Positions 6,833-14,196 of a DNA stretch of 15,014 bases are shown here, in pieces. Within the stretch, counting starts at the first letter, position 1, and each line of letters starts with the position of its first letter. The stretch covers positions 1 through 15,014 of the forward strand of contig JBAYAO010000026.1 of assembly GCA_041669745.1 (NCBI GenBank), in the 5' to 3' direction. A program made the translations under genes and the position numbers. This stretch comes from JBAZDV01 sp041669745 (GTDB lineage Archaea; Thermoplasmatota; Thermoplasmata; Methanomassiliicoccales; Methanomethylophilaceae). The notes beneath the pieces were generated by a model. It ran no database searches and was not told where the DNA came from. It was given only the letters and a program-made list of their open reading frames with translations.

Positions 6833-7738
6833 ATGATGGAAGATATCGTCGAACGCATCAAAACATTGAAAAGACAGCACAATGCTGTGATTTTGGCGCA
6901 TAACTATACGCTGCCAGAGATCCAAGACGTGGCCGATTTTGTCGGCGATTCCCTCGGTCTTTCAATAAAGGCGGCCGAAACCAAAGCGGATGTGATAGTT
7001 TTTTGCGGTGTCACGTTTATGGGTGAGACTGCGAAGATCGTAAGTCCTTCCAAGAAGGTTTTGCTTCCAGAGGTCGATGCATACTGTGCGATGGCCGCCA
7101 TGTGCACGGCGCAACAAATAAGGGAGGCGAAGGTTTCGTATCCAGATGCGACCGTCGTAGGTTATGTCAACACCACCGCGGAAACAAAGACCGAAGTGGA
7201 TGTCTGCTGCACATCATCGAATGCCGTAAAAGTCGTTAATTCCATCGACAGCAAGCAGATTCTTTTTGTTCCGGATGCGAATCTTGCGGCATACGTGGGG
7301 TCTAAGATTCCGGAGAAGGTCATGATCCCATGGAAGGGATTCTGTCCCGTACATCATACGATTACCGCCAACCAGGTGAGGTTGTTGATGGAGAAACACC
7401 CCAATGCTATAGTGATAGCGCATCCTGAATGCAGGCCAGAAGTTCTCAACCTGGCAGACCATGTCGGTTCCACAGAAAGGATGATAACCATCTGCAAAGA
7501 ATCCGATTCAAAGGAATTCATCATCATTACCGAGGTTGGTATGCTCCATAGATTGGAGATCGCTTGTCCTGGCAAGAGGTTTGTTTTTCCCAGCAATGCG
7601 GTCTGTCCGACAATGAAGATGATCGACCTGAATTCGTTGCTCAGATGTATGCAGAATATGTCAGGCGAGGTCTCTCTGAGCAAGGAGATAATCGACAAAG
7701 CCCACACCCCTGTCAAAAGGATGATAGAGATAAAATAA
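6833..7738 (+). CDS. nadA: Quinolinate synthase
   Basis: NadA condenses iminoaspartate with dihydroxyacetone phosphate to quinolinate in de novo NAD synthesis. It is a cytosolic enzyme with one [4Fe-4S] cluster held by three cysteines. The 301-residue length is typical of archaeal NadA. The expected ligands are C85 (DAYCAMA), C171 (GFCPVHH) and C258 (AVCPTMKMI). Other hallmarks are the AHNYTLPEIQDVADFVGDS segment (22-40), VFCGVTFMGETAKI (56-69), GYVNTTAETK (110-119), HPECRPEV (197-204) and TEVGMLHRL (233-241). ATG occurs at 6833 and again at 6836; either could be used, with an AGAGG touching the first. No nadC or aspartate dehydrogenase gene is adjacent, so NAD genes are not clustered here. 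Confidence 0.97.
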   Translation: MMEDIVERIKTLKRQHNAVILAHNYTLPEIQDVADFVGDSLGLSIKAAETKADVIVFCGVTFMGETAKIVSPSKKVLLPEVDAYCAMAAMCTAQQIREAKVSYPDATVVGYVNTTAETKTEVDVCCTSSNAVKVVNSIDSKQILFVPDANLAAYVGSKIPEKVMIPWKGFCPVHHTITANQVRLLMEKHPNAIVIAHPECRPEVLNLADHVGSTERMITICKESDSKEFIIITEVGMLHRLEIACPGKRFVFPSNAVCPTMKMIDLNSLLRCMQNMSGEVSLSKEIIDKAHTPVKRMIEIK

Positions 7739-7833
7739 GTCCGTTGCATACGTTCGTCGGAGGATCTGTGCCGGATGAAGATAAGCTCAGGCTGATCTCT
7801 ATGATGAACCCTATGAGTGCTGACGGCTGCCTC

Positions 7834-8364
7834 TCATTCCATTATTGATATTTCCATATATTCGATGAACTCACTTAGTTTCATTCCATCGTTCCATCTC
7901 ATTATGTATTTGCCGTTGGTACTGATATCGACCTCTGGAATCTTCCTTTGGAGAAGTCCCATGTTTCCTCTTAGTTTTTCATCCGTAGGCAGGGCAAAGA
8001 TCCTCCATGGATCGCCGCGCACACCTTTCAGTCTGAAGGCATATACTGGAAGAAGATGGGATCTGGCACATTCATTCTTCATTTTTTCCGCCTGTTCTGT
8101 CAAACGTGGATTCCTGCTGAAATGCATGATCTCTTCTCCCGAACTTTTAACTTCGATCGGGAACGAGAAATCCCATCTGAGCGCAACGAGGTCAACACCC
8201 AAAGAGCCAGCAGCACGGATCATAACAAATGGGTCCCTGATTATGGAAGAGTATGCTGCTCTTTCCTGTTCATCACAGGTCTTGATCATCTTGTCTATGA
8301 TCTTTTTCTCACCAGAGAGAAGGTATTTCAATTCTCTTTCGTAGATGTCTCCAGGCGCAGCCAT
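7834..8364 (-). CDS. hjc: Hjc-like Holliday junction resolvase / PD-(D/E)XK nuclease with insertion
   Basis: The protein has 176 residues and looks like an archaeal Hjc resolvase, which cuts four-way DNA junctions during recombination and repair. An early acidic motif YERE (E9/E11) is followed by GVDLVALRWDFSFPIEVKSS, giving D58, E71 and K73. The 13-residue spacing from Asp to Glu and the ExK match the Hjc nuclease core. The gap between the first Glu and the Asp is about 18 residues longer than in well-known Hjc proteins. It is filled with a charged, probably helical segment (about 18-45). The protein is also longer than the usual 125-145 residues. The start is ATG 8364 with a strong TATA box 30 bp upstream. 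It might be a different Hjc-like nuclease subfamily. The gene converges on nadA with a 95-base gap. Confidence 0.75.
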   Translation of the reverse strand: MAAPGDIYERELKYLLSGEKKIIDKMIKTCDEQERAAYSSIIRDPFVMIRAAGSLGVDLVALRWDFSFPIEVKSSGEEIMHFSRNPRLTEQAEKMKNECARSHLLPVYAFRLKGVRGDPWRIFALPTDEKLRGNMGLLQRKIPEVDISTNGKYIMRWNDGMKLSEFIEYMEISIME

Positions 8365-8390
8365 GTTATCGAGGTAAAATTCCCGAAGGG

Positions 8391-8398
8391 ATATATAA
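8391..8398 (-). promoter_or_regulatory. TATA box of the Hjc-like gene
   Basis: The minus strand reads TTTATATAT-like (8399-8391), the cleanest TATA match in the window. It is about 30 bp upstream of the ATG at 8364, predicting a leader of only a few bases. Confidence 0.65.
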
Positions 8399-8434
8399 AG
8401 AAAGGAGGGAGGGGTGACCGAAAATGGTCGCTAC

Positions 8435-8452
8435 AGGGATACAGCAGTCCCT
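8435..8452. repeat. Short inverted repeat after aspS
   Basis: AGGGA and TCCCT flank an 8-base loop about 20 bases past the aspS stop. On the minus strand a pyrimidine-rich tract (CACCCCTCCCTCCTTTCTTT, 8416-8397) follows. The combination could mark the end of the aspS transcript, but the stem is only 5 bp. Confidence 0.25.
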
Positions 8453-8471
8453 TGACCGCAGTGAACGACAA

Positions 8472-9779
8472 TCACGGGGAGAGTCTGGAAAGATCTCTCG
8501 GAAAGAGGATCGCCTCTCTTATGTTGGAAAGATCGAGCATTTTTACGAGTAGCCTTTCGATCCCTATGCCCCAACCGCCATGCGGGGGCATACCGTATTT
8601 GAAGGCATCGAGATAGAACTCGAAATCTTTCGGATCGAGCCCCTTCTTCTCGATTCTTTTTACTAGGTGTTCATATCTGTGTTCCCTCTGGCCGCCTGAT
8701 GAGATCTCTTGACCTTTATAGTCCAGATCGAATGAATACGAGTACGGTGTGTCATCCTTTTCCATTATGTAGAAAGGTTTCGCTTCTTCGGGGTATTCAG
8801 CTATCCAGTAGAGGTCGAATCCCTTATCCTTCATATGATCTCCGATGATTTTTTCACCTTCCGTTCCGAGATCATCACCTTCCCTGAGATTAAATCCGGC
8901 GTCGTTGACTATCTTCAAGCATTCCTCGTATGTCAGGATCGGATACGGGGTCTTCGGGATACTGATGTTCTTCCCTAGGATGTCGAGTTGTCTTTTTCCC
9001 CTTTCTGCAATACCTTTCATCACGTTGTCTATGATTTTCTCTATCATGGTCATGATGTCTTCCTGACAGGTTATCCAGGACATCTCGCCGTCGAAGGATA
9101 TGAATTCAGTTACATGACGATTTGTGTTCGAATGTTCTGCGCGAAATGCCGGTCCCATCTCGTAGATCCTGTCGAGTCCGGTGGACATCAGCATCTGTTT
9201 GTAAAGTTGAGGGCTTTGCGCCAGATAGGCTTCCTTTCCAAAATAATCGATGGTAAACAGCGTTGCTCCCCCCTCTGCACCGGAAGCAACGATCTTTGGT
9301 GTGTTTACTTGCGTGAATCCATTTTGGAACATCGTTTCGTTCAACATCTGCATCATCAGACTTTTCAATTCAAAAACAGCTTTGATCTCGGGTTTTCTGA
9401 TGTCTATGTACCTGTTGTTGAGGCGTGTATCCATTTCAACATTTACCTTGTCCACGATGCCCATCGGCAGAGGGGTTGCCGCTTCGGAGTACAATTCAAA
9501 ATCGAACGGTATTATTTCAAGACCAAGGTCCGTCTGGGTGCTAGCTTTTACCTCACCCGTTATTGAAACCACGGATTCTCTGGGTAACGTTGTGAGTCTG
9601 ACAAAGAGTTCCGGATCGATCTTTTTCTTCGGTAATGTGATTTGAACGGTACCGAACCTGTCTCTCAAGACAACGAAGGATATTCCTCCGAGATTCCTGG
9701 TTTCCTGAATCCAGCCTTTTACCGTTACGGTAGCATCATTGACGGTCACTGTGCTTGAATCTCTGCAGAGAATGGTCAT
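8472..9779 (-). CDS. aspS: Aspartyl-tRNA synthetase, archaeal type (possibly non-discriminating)
   Basis: This class IIb synthetase charges tRNA with aspartate in the cytosol. From ATG 9779 it has 435 residues, like other archaeal AspRS. An N-terminal OB fold (about 1-100; KGWIQETRNLGG, RDRFGTVQIT) binds the anticodon. The catalytic core has motif 1 (GFTQVNTPKI, 154-163), AQSPQLYKQ (187-195), motif 2 (FRAEHSNT, 212-219), the EISSGGQREHR stretch (about 358-368) and motif 3 (GGWGIGIERL, 401-410). The Trp and Lys used by discriminating archaeal AspRS to read C36 appear here as Q25 and D84, so tRNA-Asn may also be charged. ATG 9791 and TTG 9803 are in-frame alternatives. A TATA box centred near 9813 favours ATG 9779, because the others would lie before the transcription start. 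Confidence 0.96.
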   Translation of the reverse strand: MTILCRDSSTVTVNDATVTVKGWIQETRNLGGISFVVLRDRFGTVQITLPKKKIDPELFVRLTTLPRESVVSITGEVKASTQTDLGLEIIPFDFELYSEAATPLPMGIVDKVNVEMDTRLNNRYIDIRKPEIKAVFELKSLMMQMLNETMFQNGFTQVNTPKIVASGAEGGATLFTIDYFGKEAYLAQSPQLYKQMLMSTGLDRIYEMGPAFRAEHSNTNRHVTEFISFDGEMSWITCQEDIMTMIEKIIDNVMKGIAERGKRQLDILGKNISIPKTPYPILTYEECLKIVNDAGFNLREGDDLGTEGEKIIGDHMKDKGFDLYWIAEYPEEAKPFYIMEKDDTPYSYSFDLDYKGQEISSGGQREHRYEHLVKRIEKKGLDPKDFEFYLDAFKYGMPPHGGWGIGIERLLVKMLDLSNIREAILFPRDLSRLSP

Positions 9780-9807
9780 GTTAACGTCCATGTTGATTGT
9801 CAACGGA

Positions 9808-9817
9808 GATAAAAATC
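9808..9817 (-). promoter_or_regulatory. TATA box of aspS
   Basis: The minus strand reads GATTTTTATC, centred near 9813. Initiation is expected around 9787, leaving about 8 bases before ATG 9779. Confidence 0.5.
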
Positions 9818-9855
9818 TGCTGATGCGGTCACTGTGCGTACGCGTTCAATAAAGG

Positions 9856-9862
9856 TATTATA
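9856..9862 (+). promoter_or_regulatory. TATA box of the fbp-tpiA unit
   Basis: TATTATA is centred at 9859, with an ATAAAGG purine stretch just upstream as a possible BRE. Initiation is expected near 9885. This gives a leader of about 18 bases holding GGTG at 9893-9896, a Shine-Dalgarno core 6 bases before ATG 9903. Confidence 0.55.
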
Positions 9863-9902
9863 CGGGCAAGTATTTGACTGAGACATTCGATCGGTGAAAC
9901 CA

Positions 9903-11042
9903 ATGGTACAGAAGATTACAGTTTCAGTCATCAAGGCCGATGTAGGGTCCGTATGCGGACATACCCGGCCGCATCCTTCAATGTTGGATAAGTGCAGAGA
10001 GAATCTAGCTGACGGTGTAAAACAGGGAATTCTGGAGGATTTCTATGTAACTCGCGTCGGCGACGACATAAATCTCTTTATGACACACTACAAAGGTGAG
10101 AATAACAAGGACGTTCATGAGCTCGCATGGAACTCGTTCCTTGATGCGGCCAAGGTCGCGAAGAGTATGAAGCTATACGGTGCCGGACAGGATCTTCTCT
10201 CCGATTCTTTTTCCGGAAACATACGCGGTGCCGGACCCGGTTCCGCAGAGATGGAGTTCGCGGAGAGGGATTCCGAACCGATCTTGTTCTTCATGGCTGA
10301 CAAAACAGAGCCGTCTGCATACTCTCTCCCTCTATCCAGAATATACCTGGATCCGTTTACGACAACAGGTCTGGTCATCGATGCGAGAGCGAAGAAAGGA
10401 TTTGATTTCGAGGTGCACGATGTGATGTCCCACAAGAAGGTCACGATGTCGTCACCCGAAGAGACATTGAGCATCCTCAGTCTGCTGGGAGACACGTCGA
10501 GATATGCGATCAAGAAAGTATTCAGTCGTGCCGGTCTTGGGACGGCGGCGGTGGTTTCAACAGACAAGCTCAACCTTACGGCGGGCAAATACGTCGGAAA
10601 GGATGATCCCGTATGCGTCTGCAGGGCACAGAGCGGATTGCCGTCCGTCGGAGAGTATCTTCAACCATTCATGAATACTATGCTTGTCGCGGGATGGATG
10701 AGGGGATCCCATTACGGAGCATTTTTCCCATGCTCACCGGACCATTCGGACCCAACTTATTTCGACGGTCCACCCAGGATATGCTGTCTAGGGTTCCAAC
10801 TATGTAACGGACATCTCCAGGGATTGGAATCGATAGGTTCCAAGGCAGGGGTTCATACACCTATGGATTTCTTCGCCAATTCCGAATGGGATACTGCGCG
10901 TAACAATGCGGTTAAAGCTAGCAAGTTCATGAGAAGCCACGGACCTTTCATGCCTGCGATACTCGGTCCAGAGGAGATGGAATACACATCCAGGCCCGAG
11001 GTGCTGAACGCATTGAAAAAGAGGTTTGAGGATATTGAGTAG
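9903..11042 (+). CDS. fbp: Fructose-1,6-bisphosphate aldolase/phosphatase (class V FBPase)
   Basis: This bifunctional archaeal enzyme condenses DHAP and glyceraldehyde 3-phosphate, then dephosphorylates fructose 1,6-bisphosphate to fructose 6-phosphate. That makes gluconeogenesis one-directional. From ATG 9903 the protein has 379 residues. The N-terminal SVIKADVGSVCGH holds metal/phosphate ligands D13 and H20. YVGKDDPV contains Y230 and K233, equivalent in spacing to the Tyr and Schiff-base Lys of the family. RGSHYGAFFP, the GDTSRYAI stretch and SHGPFMPAILGPEEMEYTSRP near the C-terminus are also family signatures. A GTG at 9894 is in frame, but it forms part of the GGTG ribosome-binding sequence, so ATG is preferred. 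The stop is TAG, four bases before tpiA, so the two form a gluconeogenic operon. Confidence 0.96.
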   Translation: MVQKITVSVIKADVGSVCGHTRPHPSMLDKCRENLADGVKQGILEDFYVTRVGDDINLFMTHYKGENNKDVHELAWNSFLDAAKVAKSMKLYGAGQDLLSDSFSGNIRGAGPGSAEMEFAERDSEPILFFMADKTEPSAYSLPLSRIYLDPFTTTGLVIDARAKKGFDFEVHDVMSHKKVTMSSPEETLSILSLLGDTSRYAIKKVFSRAGLGTAAVVSTDKLNLTAGKYVGKDDPVCVCRAQSGLPSVGEYLQPFMNTMLVAGWMRGSHYGAFFPCSPDHSDPTYFDGPPRICCLGFQLCNGHLQGLESIGSKAGVHTPMDFFANSEWDTARNNAVKASKFMRSHGPFMPAILGPEEMEYTSRPEVLNALKKRFEDIE

Positions 11043-11046
11043 GAAT

Positions 11047-11715
11047 ATGAGGACACCCGCGGTGGTCGTTAATTTCAAAGCCTACCGTGAGGTCGACGGG
11101 CCGGGTGCACTGGAATTAGCACGTGTGTGCGAGACCGTTGCAGAGGAATCGGGAGTATGCATTGCCGTATGTCCGCCGATGGTCGAACTCAGTTTCGTGG
11201 CATGCGGCGTGGGGATCCCCGTGTTCTCCCAGAACGTCGATCCCTACGATCAGGGTTCGGCCACAGGGTGGGTCACCCCCTCCATGGCGGCGGCATCCGG
11301 TGCTATCGGTACATTGATCAATCATTCAGAACACAGGTCCGATGATGAACGTATATCGGGATGCATAGACCTCTGCAGGGGAAACGAGCTTCTGTCGATG
11401 GTCTGTGCGGAGTCGGTGAGAAAAGCTGCGGATGTTGCTCTTTTCTCACCTGACTTCATTGCGATAGAACCGCCCGAATTGATAGGCGGCGATGTCTCTG
11501 TCACGAAGGCCAACCCCAATATCATAGAGGATGCGGTCCGCCTTGTGAAGGATGTCGATAAGAACATAGCACTATTCTGCGGTGCCGGTATAAAGACCGG
11601 TCAGGATGTTAAGAAAGCCTTGGAACTCGGTGCCGACGGTGTACTTCTCGCCTCAGGTGTCGTAAGGGCCAAGGATCCCAAGGCTGTGCTCTTGGACCTT
11701 ATCGAACCGCTTTGA
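11047..11715 (+). CDS. tpiA: Triosephosphate isomerase, archaeal short type
   Basis: TIM interconverts dihydroxyacetone phosphate and glyceraldehyde 3-phosphate in the cytosol. From ATG 11047 it has 222 residues, the compact archaeal size rather than the roughly 250 of bacteria. Catalytic residues are K11 (NFKAY), H93 (INHSEHR) and E141 (IAIEPPELIGG). The phosphate-binding end is CGAGIK followed by GADGVLLASGVV. A TTG at 11026 is in frame inside the end of fbp, but ATG 11047, four bases after the fbp stop with a nearby TAGGA, gives the normal N-terminus. Paired with fbp it supplies both triose substrates for the aldolase/phosphatase. Confidence 0.96.
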   Translation: MRTPAVVVNFKAYREVDGPGALELARVCETVAEESGVCIAVCPPMVELSFVACGVGIPVFSQNVDPYDQGSATGWVTPSMAAASGAIGTLINHSEHRSDDERISGCIDLCRGNELLSMVCAESVRKAADVALFSPDFIAIEPPELIGGDVSVTKANPNIIEDAVRLVKDVDKNIALFCGAGIKTGQDVKKALELGADGVLLASGVVRAKDPKAVLLDLIEPL

Positions 11716-11739
11716 TACATATTACCTGTAGTCGTGCAG

Positions 11740-11747
11740 AATATATG
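11740..11747 (+). promoter_or_regulatory. TATA box of the PLD-like gene
   Basis: AATATATG is centred 26 bp upstream of ATG 11770, which is exact leaderless spacing. It suggests that the surface protein and the following acetyltransferase form their own transcription unit, separate from fbp-tpiA. Confidence 0.6.
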
Positions 11748-11769
11748 GTGCTCCTGACCTGTAGCATTT

Positions 11770-13746
11770 ATGAGAAGGGTCCTGTGTGTATTTTTGGTAC
11801 TATTGTCGATATCTCCGTTTTCTCTGTTGGATGCCGATTCTGAGGCTGTATCCGATATCTCGGATCTGCGTTTTTTCGAAGTGATGCCTGCGGGTGAGTT
11901 TGAAGGATTTACCTTATTCAATTACGGTAACGAGACCGATTTGAAAGAATACACCGTTTCGGACGGCGAAGGAACTATTGTTTTCTCAGAGAGCGTGATA
12001 CTCGGGCACGAAGAAAAGATCACGCTTCTGAAAGCGGAACCGGACGATTGGTTCCGAAACGGTCCGTATATCGTGTTGGGTACAAATGGGACCTCATCGA
12101 AGAATTTCGCACTGAACGATAAAGGTGATGACATGTACCTGATGATGGGGGATTCCGTAATCGATGCGTTCGTATTCGGAAAAGCAGTGGCAGATGATGG
12201 TTGGTCCGGAGATTCGTTCGATACGATCCCCAGATACAACTATGCGGCGAGGGTTTCGGCATTCGATACGGATTCGGCAGAAGACTGGGAATTAAGGAGG
12301 ATCGGCAGAACGGATAGGGCTAGGATCACGGACGGCTACCAATCTACGGTGGAACCATTCGTGTTCCCGGAATCCTCCGGTGCTCCGGTGTTCAACGCCT
12401 TGGAAAAAGCAGAGTCGGAGGTTCTCGTCTCTATATACACGATGAATCATCCGGACATAGTCTCATTGCTCATCTCTCTGAAGGAGAAAGGAGTCGATAT
12501 CACAATACTGTCGGAGGGTTCTCCGGCAGGGGGTGTTCCAAGCAACGAGATCGGAATGTTTGCCCTGATGAGTGACATGGGCATCGATGTAAGGATGATG
12601 AATGGCGATAATGGATTCAGAAGGTATACCTATCTGCACAACAAGTATGCGGTCATAGATTCTAAGACGGTCATAATAACTTCGGAGAATTGGATCGAGA
12701 GTTCATTCGAGGGCAATAGAGGATGGGGTGCGGTAATCGAGAATGAAGACTATGCGAGGTATATGCATGATATATTCATCGACGATTCATCATCGGACAA
12801 TTGCGACGTAAGATCTTTCAGAGACATCTATCCCACTTCGATCGCCAAGGTGGTCAAAGGATATGCCGACCGAACAGAGGAGAGCGGTTTGAGATATTCG
12901 GCAGAAGTCATCCCGGTGATCTCTCCTGATTATTCTTTCCCTATGCTGAGAGAACTGATCGCACAAGCTGAGCACAAAGTGTATTCCGAACAGCTGGAAG
13001 TTCAAAATTCATGGATATCCACGGAGACGGACTCACCATTGCGTTGGATGATCGATGCGGCCTCTAAAGGCATCGATTCGAGATTGATCGTCGATACCAC
13101 TTTCGATGATTCCGATGATCGATCCTCAAAGGATTGTCATGGAGCGTATTCGGCGCTAAGGGACGTCGGTCTCTATGTAAAGGCTATGAAGGGCGGTGAC
13201 GATTTTGCTCTGATACACAACAAAGGCCTCATAATCGACAATTCGGTATGGTTGGGTTCTATAAATTGGACATCTAATTCTTTCGAGGACAATCGTGAAG
13301 TTGCTGTTTTTATGAACTCATATGAAATATCCTCTTACTACGAGTCCTATTTTCTGAAAGACTGGGGAAACACATTCGTCGGAGAAGTAAATCTGAGGAT
13401 CCGGATCAACGAACCTACACCTACTGAGGGAAGAGCCTTCATACTCGATGCAACGGATTCCACTGTACCGGAAGGTTCCGTATTCGGATGGGACCTCAAC
13501 GATGACAACGTGGTCGATAGGTGGGGGAACAGGGTCCCTCTGCAACTGTCAGAGGGGAATCATAATGTTCTGCTCACTGTCACGGACGATCTCGGAAATG
13601 AATATTCCTCGGAATATCTCGTTACGGTAGGTGCAGCGGAGAAGGATTCATATGACATCTCCGCGTGTATCAAATATGTTCCATTGCTGGTTATCTGCGT
13701 AACCGTCTTAGCGGTGAAATGCATAATAAGGTCGAGGGACAGGTAA
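11770..13746 (+). CDS. Secreted, membrane-anchored phospholipase D-like protein with LTD and PKD domains
   Basis: This 658-residue protein has a signal peptide (MRR plus a hydrophobic run to about residue 20), a lamin-tail-like domain (about 30-180; FEGFTLFNYGNETDLKEY), and two PLD/nuclease modules. HKD motif 1 is H290-N-K292...D297 (YLHNKYAVID) with SENW downstream. HKD motif 2 is H483-N-K485...D490 (LIHNKGLIID) with SINW. A PKD-like beta domain (about 545-622) and one C-terminal membrane helix (about 635-653) ending RSRDR follow. Both catalytic motifs are intact, so an active phosphodiesterase outside the cell is likely. LTD plus PLD suggests a nuclease acting on extracellular DNA, though phospholipid cleavage cannot be excluded. 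There is no lipobox cysteine. The start ATG has a TATA box 26 bp upstream. The GNAT gene follows with no gap. Confidence 0.88.
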   Translation: MRRVLCVFLVLLSISPFSLLDADSEAVSDISDLRFFEVMPAGEFEGFTLFNYGNETDLKEYTVSDGEGTIVFSESVILGHEEKITLLKAEPDDWFRNGPYIVLGTNGTSSKNFALNDKGDDMYLMMGDSVIDAFVFGKAVADDGWSGDSFDTIPRYNYAARVSAFDTDSAEDWELRRIGRTDRARITDGYQSTVEPFVFPESSGAPVFNALEKAESEVLVSIYTMNHPDIVSLLISLKEKGVDITILSEGSPAGGVPSNEIGMFALMSDMGIDVRMMNGDNGFRRYTYLHNKYAVIDSKTVIITSENWIESSFEGNRGWGAVIENEDYARYMHDIFIDDSSSDNCDVRSFRDIYPTSIAKVVKGYADRTEESGLRYSAEVIPVISPDYSFPMLRELIAQAEHKVYSEQLEVQNSWISTETDSPLRWMIDAASKGIDSRLIVDTTFDDSDDRSSKDCHGAYSALRDVGLYVKAMKGGDDFALIHNKGLIIDNSVWLGSINWTSNSFEDNREVAVFMNSYEISSYYESYFLKDWGNTFVGEVNLRIRINEPTPTEGRAFILDATDSTVPEGSVFGWDLNDDNVVDRWGNRVPLQLSEGNHNVLLTVTDDLGNEYSSEYLVTVGAAEKDSYDISACIKYVPLLVICVTVLAVKCIIRSRDR

Positions 13747-14196
13747 TTGATCGTAAGAGAATTCAGGATAGAGGATTCCGATGAACTGTACGACATATCG
13801 ATGGAGTCGTTCGATGAGTACTACCGACCGGAGGTGTTCTATTCGTTCTTTGTACAATGGCCCGCAGGACAATTGGTGGCATGTGATTTTGCGGGAAAAC
13901 CGGTCGGATTCGTCTCTGCCACAAAGTTGTTCGATGGAAGGGTAAGGATATTACTTTTCGCCGTGAGACCGGAATACCGCAGCAAAGGAATAGGGTACAG
14001 ACTATTGGCCGCCCTTAGGATGAAAGCGTTGATGGAAGGCATCAGGAACATAACCCTGGAGGTCCGGCCCGCCAATGAGGGCGCTAGACGGTTCTACAGA
14101 AGGAACGGTTTCATGGAAACCGAGGTCCTTTTGGATTACTATCAGGACGGAGGGGACGGGATCCGCATGGACGGACCCGTTCAGTTGAACATCTGA
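13747..14196 (+). CDS. GNAT-family N-acetyltransferase (RimI-like)
   Basis: This is a 149-residue single-domain GNAT protein that uses acetyl-CoA. Beta strands 1-3 contain VREFRIEDSDELYDIS (3-18) and KPVGFVSATK (51-60). The acetyl-CoA loop is V73-R74-P75 with RSKGIGYRLL (78-87). The C-terminal part has EVRPANEGARRFYRRNGF (105-122), very like RimI/Ard1 protein N-terminal acetyltransferases. The actual substrate is unknown. The start is TTG, immediately after the TAA of the PLD-like gene (TAATTG), with GAGGG about 9 bases upstream and AGGT closer. No ATG occurs before residue 19, which would remove beta strand 1, so TTG is convincing. Its end overlaps the convergent LonB-like gene by 16 bases. 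Confidence 0.88.
   Translation: MIVREFRIEDSDELYDISMESFDEYYRPEVFYSFFVQWPAGQLVACDFAGKPVGFVSATKLFDGRVRILLFAVRPEYRSKGIGYRLLAALRMKALMEGIRNITLEVRPANEGARRFYRRNGFMETEVLLDYYQDGGDGIRMDGPVQLNI

Noticed and set aside
7768..7848. GGAGG-GTG small ORF of 26 codons between nadA and the Hjc-like gene, running into the end of the latter
   Set aside because: It has no family resemblance and a GTG start, its frame extends back into nadA as a chance open frame, and it overlaps the coding end of a gene on the other strand. There is nothing beyond the GGAGG to support it.
9780..9803. Longer aspS N-terminus starting at TTG 9803 or ATG 9791
   Set aside because: Both codons lie upstream of the transcription start predicted from the TATA box, and archaeal AspRS N-termini align in length with ATG 9779.
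11026..11046. TTG start for tpiA inside the end of fbp
   Set aside because: ATG 11047 gives the normal archaeal TIM N-terminus, in which few residues precede the NFK catalytic lysine.
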